A DNA stretch of 64,000 nt from positions 682,001-746,000 of the forward strand of contig NZ_CP092370.1 of the NCBI RefSeq assembly GCF_028473145.1, in the 5' to 3' direction. Of this stretch, positions 56,746-64,000 are shown one piece after another. Positions within the stretch are counted from its first letter, which is position 1. Each line of letters opens with the position of its first letter. Made by a program: the position numbers and the translations under genes. The notes beneath the pieces were generated by a model. The model saw only the letters and a program-made list of their open reading frames with translations, did not search any database and was not told where the DNA came from. This DNA comes from Flavobacterium sp. CBA20B-1. Its GTDB lineage: Bacteria; Bacteroidota; Bacteroidia; Flavobacteriales; Flavobacteriaceae.

Positions 56746-56761
56746 AACAGTTGCATCTTTG
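56733..56761 (+). promoter_or_regulatory. Promoter of the RlaP-RlaP-RtcB operon
   Basis: TTG at 56733-56735, an 18-base spacer and CATCTTTG at 56754-56761 (first base off the TAnnTTTG consensus), 41 bases before ATG 56803. Confidence 0.5.
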
Positions 56762-56802
56762 TGATGTTGAAATAATATATTAGATTATTAAAAACATTAA
56801 TC

Positions 56803-57597
56803 ATGAAAAAAATAATTGTTGAAAAGCTAAATACAATAGAACAAGAAAAAGGAATAAAAATACTTTTTGCAATAGAATCTGGTAGCAGAGGTTGGGGATT
56901 TTCTTCTGCTGATAGTGATTATGATGTTCGATTTGTTTATGTACGACCTAAAAAGGACTATTTACATATTAATGAGCAAAGTGATTTTTTAGATTTTCCC
57001 ATAAATAATGAACTTGATATAAATGGTTGGGATGTTAGAAAATTTTTGAAGCTGTTGTATGCTTCAAATGCTACACCATTTGAATGGATGCAATCACCAA
57101 TCGTTTACCAAAAAGATGAATCTATCTTTAAAATGATTGTGAAGGTACTACCAAATTATTTTTGCCAACAAACTTTAGTGCAACATTATTTAGGTTTGGT
57201 TCATAAAAAAATAGAAATGCTTCGAACAGAAAATATGCGACTAAAAGATTTTTTTTATATCTATAGATCCTTATTAGCAGCGAGATTTGCATTAAAAAAC
57301 AATCAATTTCCGCCTATGGAATTTTCAAAATTGATGATTCAAATAGATATGCAATCACTACTTAATGAAACAAAACAATTGGTATGTTTAAAGAAAAGTA
57401 TGAGTGAAAAATACATAGACACAATCAATCTAGAATTAATTGATTACCTTGAAAATACTCATAACGAACTCTCAGAATCGAAAAAAATTAAACGCAAAGG
57501 AACGTTAGATTTAGAAATATTAAATGAAACATTTTATAAAATAGTAACAGATGCTGACAATAGATATTTTAAAGAAAAACAACCTAATACTTTTTGA
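56803..57597 (+). CDS. RlaP-type nucleotidyltransferase, first copy
   Basis: A 264-residue protein of the DNA polymerase beta superfamily. The catalytic pattern is IESGSRGWGFSSADSDYDVRFV: Gly-Ser at 27-28 and the metal pair Asp39/Asp41. The family (YcgL/COG3541, RlaP) recurs next to RtcB and is proposed to nucleotidylate or otherwise process RNA ends before ligation. The end overlaps the second copy by 47 bases in another frame, so the two are translationally coupled. Identity rests on motif and context. Confidence 0.85.
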   Translation: MKKIIVEKLNTIEQEKGIKILFAIESGSRGWGFSSADSDYDVRFVYVRPKKDYLHINEQSDFLDFPINNELDINGWDVRKFLKLLYASNATPFEWMQSPIVYQKDESIFKMIVKVLPNYFCQQTLVQHYLGLVHKKIEMLRTENMRLKDFFYIYRSLLAARFALKNNQFPPMEFSKLMIQIDMQSLLNETKQLVCLKKSMSEKYIDTINLELIDYLENTHNELSESKKIKRKGTLDLEILNETFYKIVTDADNRYFKEKQPNTF

Positions 57598-58609
57598 ATG
57601 TATTTCAGGAAGTAAAGCTTACGGTTTACATACTGAAAAATCTGATACGGATATTCGCGGAGTTTTCTATATGCCCAAAAAAGATTTTTACGGACTTAAT
57701 TATGTTCCGCAGGTGAGTAACGAAACCAACGACATTGTTTACTATGAATTGGGAAGATTTATTGAGCTTCTTTCTAAAAACAATCCTAATATTTTAGAAA
57801 TGCTTGCAACACCAGCGCATTGCGTTATATATAAAATTGAACTGATGAATGAAATAAAAATCGCTGATTTTCTTTCACTGCTAACGAAAGATACTTTTGT
57901 TGGGTATGCTTTATCACAAATAAAAAAAGCGAGAGGTCTTAATAAAAAAATGTTTCATCCTATGAACGCCCAACGAAAAACAGCTTTAGCATTCTGTTAC
58001 GTTGTAGAAAATGGAAAAACACATGAGTTGCAAAAATGGTTAATTGCTAAAAAATTGAAGCAAGAAAATTGTGGTTTAGCAAAAATCAATCATTTAAAAG
58101 ATACTTATAACCTTTTCTATAATATAAATGAGGATGTTTATAGCGGAATATGTGTTGGGAAAGATTCAAACGAAGTTACACTAAGTAGGATTCCAAAAAC
58201 TGCAACATCATCTATTTTACTGTATTTTAATAAAGATGCTTATTCCACCTATTGTAAAAAATATAGCGAATATTGGGAATGGGTTTCTAAAAGAAATATC
58301 GATAGATTTCAAACAAATAAATTGCATGGGAAAGGGTATGATACTAAAAACATGATGCATACCATTCGATTGTTGCAAGTAGCTTTAAACATTTTTAAGA
58401 ATAATAAATTAACAATTGAAGTTGAAAATCGAGAAGAATTATTAGCTATAAAATCGGGTGTTTTGAGTTATGAAGAAGTAATAAAAATGGCAGACGATTT
58501 AATAGTTGATATAGAAAAATTTTATAAAAAATCGATACTAATGAAACAACCCGATTTAAATAAAATAGAAAATTTATTGATTGAACTTCGTCTAAAACTA
58601 TACAATTAA
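57551..58609 (+). CDS. RlaP-type nucleotidyltransferase, second copy
   Basis: A 352-residue protein of the same fold as the copy upstream but strongly diverged. ISGSKAYGLHTEKSDTDIRGVFYMP gives Gly-Ser at 20-21 and Asp32/Asp34. The helical C-terminal part is longer than in the first copy. Having two different RlaP copies together suggests a division of labour, perhaps on different RNA ends. The rtcB start codon lies 2 bases after its stop. Confidence 0.85.
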   Translation: MLTIDILKKNNLILFECISGSKAYGLHTEKSDTDIRGVFYMPKKDFYGLNYVPQVSNETNDIVYYELGRFIELLSKNNPNILEMLATPAHCVIYKIELMNEIKIADFLSLLTKDTFVGYALSQIKKARGLNKKMFHPMNAQRKTALAFCYVVENGKTHELQKWLIAKKLKQENCGLAKINHLKDTYNLFYNINEDVYSGICVGKDSNEVTLSRIPKTATSSILLYFNKDAYSTYCKKYSEYWEWVSKRNIDRFQTNKLHGKGYDTKNMMHTIRLLQVALNIFKNNKLTIEVENREELLAIKSGVLSYEEVIKMADDLIVDIEKFYKKSILMKQPDLNKIENLLIELRLKLYN

Positions 58610-58611
58610 TC

Positions 58612-60033
58612 ATGAAAAAAATAACAGGAAAAGACCTATTGCGTATAGGTTTTGAAGAAAATATCATTTTAGGAAAAACATTACAATTTTTCGAGAATTA
58701 TCAGGGTGCATTAAACAAAGGCGAGGTATTAAATATTTTAAAAAAACTTATTGAGACCCCACATGAAACCTTTGAAGCATCTGAATTTTACCCATTGGCA
58801 CAGCAGATTATTGCATTGCAAAACGAGATAGATAGTGCTACTATTCCACTAGCGACTGAACCAAAAGAATATACCGTTTTTGGAAACGAACATATCGAGG
58901 ATGGTGCAAAAAAACAAATGGAAGTTGCGATGAAACTGCCTGTTTCGGTAGCCGGAGCTTTAATGCCCGATGCACATCAAGGCTATGGATTGCCAATTGG
59001 CGGTGTTTTGGCTACCCGAAATGCCATTATTCCGTATGGAGTTGGTGTGGATATTGGGTGCAGAATGGCACTTTCAATTTACGATATGGAAGCATCTTTT
59101 TTTGAAGAAAACCAATCGAAATTTAAACGCGAATTAATCGCACAATCAAATTTTGGTGCGGGAAATGGTTTTAAAGGACAGTACCGATTGGATCACGAAG
59201 TTTTAGAAAATCAATTGTTCCACGAAAATCCATTTTTAAAAAGTTTAAAAGATAAAGCTTGGGCACAATTAGGAAGCTCTGGTGGAGGAAATCATTTTGT
59301 GGAATTTGGTATCATTGAATTTTCAGAGCGCGACGAAATGCTAAATATTGAAAAAGGCCAATATGTTGCCCTATTAACCCATTCCGGTTCACGAGGTTTT
59401 GGTGCTACTATTGCCAGTCATTACACCCAATTGGCAAAGAAAGTTTGCAAATTGCCACGCGAAGCTAAAAACCTGGCTTATTTTGATTTGAATTCAACCG
59501 AAGGTCAAGAATATTGGCTGGCAATGAATTTGGCTGGCGATTACGCTTCGGCTTGCCATGAAGTGATTCACTTAAAAATGCAAAAAGCTTTAGGAGTTCA
59601 AGTTTTAGCTAAAGTTGAAAATCATCACAATTTTGCGTGGAAAGAGCAGTGGAACGGCGAAGAAGTGATTGTTCATCGAAAAGGAGCCACACCTGCCAGC
59701 AAGGATGTAATGGGTATAATTCCGGGATCAATGACAGCACCTGGTTTTTTAGTTCGTGGAAAAGGTGCACCAGAAGCCATTCAGTCTGCATCGCACGGTG
59801 CCGGACGTCAAATGAGCCGAACCCAAGCGAAAAAAGAAATTACTAAAACCGATTTCAAAGCCATTTTAAAAGACCATAACGTTACTTTAATTGGTGCGGG
59901 TTTAGATGAAGCGCCAATGGCTTATAAAGATATTCATCAGGTGATGCAAGCACAAGAACATTTAATTGATGTTGTGGCAACTTTTACGCCCAAAATGGTG
60001 CGTATGGCAGACGATGGAAGTAGGGAAGATTAG
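58612..60033 (+). CDS. rtcB: RtcB RNA ligase (3'-phosphate/5'-OH)
   Basis: GTP-dependent ligase joining 2',3'-cyclic or 3'-phosphate to 5'-OH RNA ends. A 473-residue protein: MPDAHQGYGLPIGG, the metal Cys150 in GVDIGCRM, GSSGGGNHFVEFG, LLTHSGSRGFGA, VENHHNFAW, and the guanylylated His in SASHGAGRQMSRTQA near residue 393. All metal and nucleotide residues I can place are present, so it should be active. An N-terminal helical extension of about 70 residues precedes the core. No archease gene is beside it. Confidence 0.94.
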   Translation: MKKITGKDLLRIGFEENIILGKTLQFFENYQGALNKGEVLNILKKLIETPHETFEASEFYPLAQQIIALQNEIDSATIPLATEPKEYTVFGNEHIEDGAKKQMEVAMKLPVSVAGALMPDAHQGYGLPIGGVLATRNAIIPYGVGVDIGCRMALSIYDMEASFFEENQSKFKRELIAQSNFGAGNGFKGQYRLDHEVLENQLFHENPFLKSLKDKAWAQLGSSGGGNHFVEFGIIEFSERDEMLNIEKGQYVALLTHSGSRGFGATIASHYTQLAKKVCKLPREAKNLAYFDLNSTEGQEYWLAMNLAGDYASACHEVIHLKMQKALGVQVLAKVENHHNFAWKEQWNGEEVIVHRKGATPASKDVMGIIPGSMTAPGFLVRGKGAPEAIQSASHGAGRQMSRTQAKKEITKTDFKAILKDHNVTLIGAGLDEAPMAYKDIHQVMQAQEHLIDVVATFTPKMVRMADDGSRED

Positions 60034-60042
60034 TTTTAATTA

Positions 60043-60077
60043 AATAAACCGCAATTAAATTTGCGGTTTATTTTTTT
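60043..60077. terminator. Bidirectional terminator between rtcB and the endonuclease I gene
   Basis: AATAAACCGCAA with TTGCGGTTTATT (60043-60054 and 60061-60072), then a T run. Confidence 0.88.
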
Positions 60078-61129
60078 ATAAACTTAAACGTTTTTGACTG
60101 ATTTTCTATTGAAATATTTAAAAAATAAATACCGTTTGCATAATGCGAAACATTAATTTTGTTTTTATTTTTTCCTTGTTCGATCAACTTGTTTGATACA
60201 TCAAAAATTTTATAGCTATAGTTTTCTGAGTTGTTCTCAATATTTACAATGTCTGAAGTATATGTAGGATACACCTTTACCATATTCAAATTTTCATTCG
60301 CCACGGTTAAACTGTTCCATTTGTTTTCAGCAGCAGGCCCATTCCAAATTAGGGTTGCTAGATAAGGATTGTCAATAAATGGGTTTCGGTTTCCTTGAGC
60401 ATTATAAATAGTTTCATTTCTGTTTATTTCATGTGCAGAAACCGGATCTTCTGCATTCCATTGTAAAAAAATGTTTGGCATATCACCATTCATCGAAAAT
60501 GAAGTTGCGCCATGACCAACATTTATAGGTTGGCAGCGATTGCCATAGCGCACATACATGTACATGATCATTCGAGCAATATCGCCTTTCCATTGGTTTC
60601 CAGGATAAAAATATTCGATACCGTTTTGCTGAATCACACGGGAATAGGTGATATATGAAGTGGGATTTGCAATAAACTTAAAATTACTTCTTAAACTATT
60701 ACGATCATAATCAGCAGCACGCAGGTGGTGTGCATCAGCACCTGGACCTTCAAATTCTAGATTGGGCGTACCTTTTGATCGAGGAAAAACATGTTCGCGC
60801 ACCCATTTATTCTCGCAATTTGCACTATGACAACTTGCATTTCTGTCGCGCGTTAAATCATTATTTTTTATTAAATCAGTATCGTTCCAACCATAAATTA
60901 GTAAAATTTTATTGCTATTTGTAGGATCCACATCTGCATCTTTTAAAACATCCCAAACTTGGGGCGAATAAATTAAATCCGTTGTGTGAGTGTTAGTAAT
61001 TAAAGTTGCAAGTTCGCTTTTTAAAGCATCACCCTTCAAAGATAAATTAATTGATTGATAATATGTAGGAATCTGTGCATTGGAGACACAAAATATAAAG
61101 AAAAAAAGGGTATGAAAGACTGATTTCAT
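60068..61129 (-). CDS. Secreted endonuclease I with type IX-like C-terminal domain
   Basis: A 353-residue extracellular nuclease. A signal peptide (MKSVFHTLFFFIFCVSNAQ) precedes the endonuclease I domain. Likely active-site motifs are WVREHVFPRSKG (His) near residue 110, DAHHLRAADYDRNSLRSN near 130 and a late YVRYGNRC. The last 75 residues (VYPTYTSDIVNIE ... YANGIYFLNISIENQSKTFKFIKK) have the type IX secretion sorting look. Start: ATG 61127-61129; the longer frame would begin in the -7 box. It likely degrades external DNA for nutrients. Confidence 0.88.
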   Translation of the reverse strand: MKSVFHTLFFFIFCVSNAQIPTYYQSINLSLKGDALKSELATLITNTHTTDLIYSPQVWDVLKDADVDPTNSNKILLIYGWNDTDLIKNNDLTRDRNASCHSANCENKWVREHVFPRSKGTPNLEFEGPGADAHHLRAADYDRNSLRSNFKFIANPTSYITYSRVIQQNGIEYFYPGNQWKGDIARMIMYMYVRYGNRCQPINVGHGATSFSMNGDMPNIFLQWNAEDPVSAHEINRNETIYNAQGNRNPFIDNPYLATLIWNGPAAENKWNSLTVANENLNMVKVYPTYTSDIVNIENNSENYSYKIFDVSNKLIEQGKNKNKINVSHYANGIYFLNISIENQSKTFKFIKK

Positions 61130-61147
61130 TGCTTGTAAATAACAATG

Positions 61148-61155
61148 CAAAATTA
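61148..61155 (-). promoter_or_regulatory. -7 box of the endonuclease I gene
   Basis: The minus strand reads TAATTTTG, 18 bases before ATG 61129. Confidence 0.6.
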
Positions 61156-61217
61156 ATGAAATATCTTTGAATAAAATGTTTTTATAGAAACAATTCCATT
61201 CTTCGTACTACTTTTTA

Positions 61218-61225
61218 TATTTTTG
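61218..61225 (+). promoter_or_regulatory. -7 box of the class D-like gene
   Basis: TATTTTTG, 15 bases before ATG 61241; it contains the TTG at 61223 that would otherwise look like a start. Confidence 0.6.
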
Positions 61226-61240
61226 AAAAAAATTCAACGA

Positions 61241-62023
61241 ATGAGATCAATTACAGCAGTTTTTATTTTTTTTATGTTTTTTAATGCAAAAGCTCAAAGC
61301 TATTTAGATTATTATTTTAAGGCCAATAATATAAATGGTGCAATTGTGATTTATGACGCAAACAAAGATGAATGGCTTTTTAACACAGAAAGTGAACCTT
61401 TTTACAATACACCGGCGGGCGCACATTTTCATTTGTGGCAAGCTTTGGTAGGATTAGAAGAAAAGATTTTTAAAATTGATGTAAATGAAAAACTAAAATG
61501 GGACGGTGTAAAAAGATCTTCATTTGAAGGAAGAATGCCCGAGTGGAATGCCGATACTAATTTGATTGATGCTTTAAAAAATCAAAATGATTGGTATTTT
61601 AATGTGTTAAAAGATAAATTATCAGCTGAAAGTTATGAGAAAAATATTAAAAATGCTTCATTTCTGAAAGAAGTTAAAAATAATGAATGGGAGTATTTTT
61701 GGAACTATGCAGCTTTTACAAATCCAAATTCTATGATTTTATTTCTAAAAGATTTGCACGATAATAAATTACCTTTTCATAAAAAAAGCCAGCAATTTTT
61801 ATTCAATCAACTTCTGGCAAATCAACAGTTAGCCCTTCATACCACCACAACGAGTTATTTAGGAAAAAAAATAGATTGGACAGTGGGTATTTATCTTAAA
61901 CAAAGCAAACCGATTTATTTTTCGCTTAGAACTTATACTTCATTAGAAAGTGATGCTTTAGCAGACTACGATAAGCGCAAGAATTTAATTTTAGCTCAAA
62001 TATTTGAAGTTTTAGGATACTAA
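61241..62023 (+). CDS. Inactive class D beta-lactamase-like protein
   Basis: A 260-residue exported protein (signal peptide 1-19, ending NAKAQ). From residue 33 it follows class D (OXA) beta-lactamases: AIVIYDANKDEWLFN, LKWDGVKR at 85-92, WNADTNLIDALKN, FLKDLHDNKLPFHKKSQQ and a late beta strand WTVGIYLK. But the catalytic STFK motif is replaced by AHFH (61-64, no Ser or Lys), the SxV site by QND (115-117), and KTG by LGK near 208. It cannot be a serine beta-lactamase. It may bind a cell-wall ligand or be a sensor; the call is by recalled family alignment. Confidence 0.75.
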   Translation: MRSITAVFIFFMFFNAKAQSYLDYYFKANNINGAIVIYDANKDEWLFNTESEPFYNTPAGAHFHLWQALVGLEEKIFKIDVNEKLKWDGVKRSSFEGRMPEWNADTNLIDALKNQNDWYFNVLKDKLSAESYEKNIKNASFLKEVKNNEWEYFWNYAAFTNPNSMILFLKDLHDNKLPFHKKSQQFLFNQLLANQQLALHTTTTSYLGKKIDWTVGIYLKQSKPIYFSLRTYTSLESDALADYDKRKNLILAQIFEVLGY

Positions 62024-62119
62024 AATGAAGCCTTCTCAATACTAAAATTTTCGGCGGTTTTTTATTTGATTAAACTTTTATAAAAAAGTTACTTTTTTAA
62101 AATGAGGTTAAAATTGTCT

Positions 62120-62870
62120 TTAAGCAGCAATTTTCTTTCTTAAGTTGTGTGCTAAAGTCATTAACCCAAATTCTAATCCTGTTTTTTGGTTTCCTTTTAA
62201 AGAAAATCATCTAAATTTATGGTTGTATTTAAGTTGAGCGAATACATGTTCTACATCAGCGGTCCGTTTTTTTCTTTTCTGCAATCCAGTCTCGCTTGTT
62301 AGTAGTTCTCTGATTTTTTGGTTCCATCTGGCACACATAATAATCATCTTATTGGTTGTAATGAAGATTTTCTTTACTAAAAGGTTTGTGCTTTTTTTGA
62401 TAATTTTTGTCTTGCACTTTGTCAAAAGTATTTTGTGTTTCTATTTTTTGTGGCATCGGTATAAATTTGTTTTAATGAAATGAATCCTTCAGAAGCATAC
62501 ATTAGTACTACTTGTTTGAAAATCTCTTTAAAACTATCTTTTAATTTATTGCTTCAAAATCTATTAATAGTGTTATGATCAACTATTGTCTTCAGGTTAA
62601 CCACATAAAATTGATGTTCTCTCTAACAGCTAATTCTATCTTTCGAGAGGAATAGGTGTTAGTCATATAAGAATACAACATTACTTTAAGCAACATTTTT
62701 GGATTATAAACTGGATTACCCTCTTAACTGTATGCTTTTAAAAATGGCTGAATATTTATTGACTCAACAATTTGGTCAACTACTCGAACGGGATGTTTCT
62801 CTGAAATAAAATCGTCAACCGAATAAGGTAAAAGTGTGGTTTGACGTTGATTGTAATGCTTGAATTTCAT
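62120..62870 (-). pseudogene. Decayed IS1182-family transposase
   Basis: Reading the minus strand from ATG 62868: MKFKHYNQRQTTLLPYSVDD, then VVDQIVESI, an in-frame TAA after FLKAYS, then EGNPVYNPKMLLKVMLYSYM and ELAVRENINFMW. These match the N-terminal half of IS1182-type transposases. Further stops and frame changes follow. A piece RTADVEHVFAQLKYNHKFR and a last piece GLEFGLMTLAHNLRKKIAA (stop at 62120) match the C-terminal end. Intact copies are about 1.5 kb, so the catalytic middle is deleted. Confidence 0.85.
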
Positions 62871-62904
62871 GTATAATCATCTGTAAATCGTGGCATAAAC
62901 ATAC

Positions 62905-62938
62905 AAAAAAAACCGTCTCTAATTGTAAGACGGGTTTT
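62905..62938 (-). terminator. Terminator of the GNAT-like gene
   Basis: On the minus strand AAAACC(C)GTCT pairs with AGACGGTTTT, with one bulged base, and is followed by a long T run. Confidence 0.78.
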
Positions 62939-62939
62939 A

Positions 62940-64000
62940 TTATCTCAAAATCTTATGTTTTTCTACCGGTTTAGAAGGATCAAAATGATAGCGATAGGTT
63001 CGTAATTTTCTGCTTAAATTGGCTCCTAAGCTTTTGGCTACATTAATCATTTTTGGGTTAAAATCACCAATCCATTGCATTTCATAATCGGTGTAACCAC
63101 TTTGTTGTTTGATTACTTTCTGACCTTCGATAATCATGAAGTTATCAACGCCTTTTCCTTGCCATTCGGGTACAACTCCAAAAGCAATTCCAATAACACG
63201 CTTGCTTTTTTGAAAGGTTTTATACCATAAAAATTTAATTTTTTCTAGCAAACCAAACTTTCCGTTTAAATGTTTAAAATATTGATTAAGGTCTGGTAAG
63301 TTTAGCCAAAAAGCTACAGGTTGCTCTTTATAATACACAAACCACACAATTTTTGGATCAATTACGGGTTTCATGGTTTTAAAAATGAGTTTGCCTTGGG
63401 AAAGCGGCATATCTTTTCCGCCGCCATGACTTGCCCATGCTTTGTTGTAAATCGTTACAAAGTCGGCTACATATTTATCTAAATTGTTTAGCTTTATATG
63501 TTCGGCTTTAAATGCAGGATCTTTTGCAATATTGGCATGTCGATCATACAATTTAGGCTGCAATTGTTGATTAAAGGGTAGGGAATAACACTCTTGGTTA
63601 AAATAGGTTTTGAAACCATAGTTTTCGAATAATTCCACGTAATATGGAAAATTGTAATTCATATTATAAAGAGGTTCATGAAAACCTTCTACTAATAATC
63701 CCCACCATTGATCACGTTCCCCAAAATTTATAGGACCGTCCATGGTTTCCATACCGTTTTCTTCCAACCATTTTTTTGCCTGATTAAACAAAAGATTAGC
63801 TGCTTTTTGATCATTGATACATTCAAAAAAACCAAAACCACCCACTGGGTTTTTTCCTTCATATTTTGGGTTTATGAAAGCGGCTATTCGTCCTATTATT
63901 TCATCGTTTCCATTGAAAAGCACCCAGCGAATGGCTTTTCCACCACGCTTAAACAATTTATTTTTTTCGGTATCAAAAACCTTTTCGATATCTTGGTCTA
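62940..64000 (-). CDS. GNAT-like acyltransferase family protein (5' end beyond window)
   Basis: At least 353 residues, open to the window edge, so the N-terminus is missing. The visible part resembles the flavobacterial GNAT-like proteins: AIRWVLFNGNDEIIGRIAAFINP, GGFGFFECINDQKAANLLFNQAK, DGPINFGERDQWWGLL, then a second half with VIGIAFGVVPEWQGKGVDNFMI, which holds an acetyl-CoA loop-like pattern (QGKG). Databases sometimes call such proteins GTP cyclohydrolase, which I would not follow. A TTG at 63954 is within the frame and not a likely start. Confidence 0.8.
   Translation of the reverse strand, partial: DQDIEKVFDTEKNKLFKRGGKAIRWVLFNGNDEIIGRIAAFINPKYEGKNPVGGFGFFECINDQKAANLLFNQAKKWLEENGMETMDGPINFGERDQWWGLLVEGFHEPLYNMNYNFPYYVELFENYGFKTYFNQECYSLPFNQQLQPKLYDRHANIAKDPAFKAEHIKLNNLDKYVADFVTIYNKAWASHGGGKDMPLSQGKLIFKTMKPVIDPKIVWFVYYKEQPVAFWLNLPDLNQYFKHLNGKFGLLEKIKFLWYKTFQKSKRVIGIAFGVVPEWQGKGVDNFMIIEGQKVIKQQSGYTDYEMQWIGDFNPKMINVAKSLGANLSRKLRTYRYHFDPSKPVEKHKILR

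Noticed and set aside
61241..62023. A working beta-lactamase resistance gene
   Set aside because: STFK, SxV and KTG are all replaced, so the serine mechanism is impossible.
1..64000. tRNA genes, rRNA genes, CRISPR arrays, riboswitches
   Set aside because: No tRNA arm patterns, rRNA stretches, spaced repeats or known riboswitch motifs were recognised by eye; a covariance scan was not possible.

Overview
The window is a low-GC stretch of a Bacteroidota chromosome, most likely a member of the Flavobacteriaceae near Flavobacterium or Myroides. Three things point there. Promoters carry the phylum-type -7 box TAnnTTTG, usually 15-25 bases before the start codon. The gene set is typical (DUF4294, DUF2490, DUF2461, ACP phosphodiesterase, a two-gene PPIC chaperone cluster). 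A secreted nuclease has a type IX secretion-like C-terminal domain. I see no tRNA, rRNA or CRISPR array.

Layout. 1-7016: the start of a lipoamide dehydrogenase gene, an ABC exporter overlapping truA, a secreted M64-type peptidase, a phosphodiesterase, a bestrophin, DUF2461 and a K+ channel. 7017-9020: a 670-base AT-rich gap, then a small accessory set: a free-standing cyanophycin-synthetase N-domain, a YtxH protein and a CsbD protein. 9090-23565: housekeeping genes (M42 peptidase, dnaX, cvfB, pheT, mutS2, ung, aroC, thiamine pyrophosphokinase). 23608-30869: DedA, then a long minus-strand run DUF2490 < ctaA < cca < tsaC < ureohydrolase, with kynU upstream. 30977-36892: aconitase and two PPIC-type periplasmic chaperones. 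37025-50386: prfC, recR, a Na+/solute symporter, glmM, a ClC channel, uvrA and a LOG-family protein. 50474-55511: hutI, hutG, a glycosyltransferase and a 2-oxoacid dehydrogenase E2. 55552-60033: a divergent cassette of a WYL regulator facing two RlaP-type nucleotidyltransferases and RtcB RNA ligase. 60068-64000: a secreted endonuclease I, a catalytically dead class D beta-lactamase homologue, a decayed IS1182-like transposase and a partial acetyltransferase-like gene.

The best candidates for something new are five. (1) The WYL / RlaP-RlaP-RtcB RNA-repair cassette has two matching operator-like dyads, one in each divergent promoter. (2) dnaX is split by a run of ten A, so a short gamma-like product is made in frame and a long tau-like product needs a -1 slip. 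(3) The stand-alone cyanophycin-synthetase N-domain has lost its conserved His/Glu motif. (4) The class D beta-lactamase homologue lacks all its catalytic motifs. (5) A possible small RNA lies between hutI and hutG. recR and the ClC gene also look leaderless. All function calls come from reading the proteins and recalling families; no database search was run.
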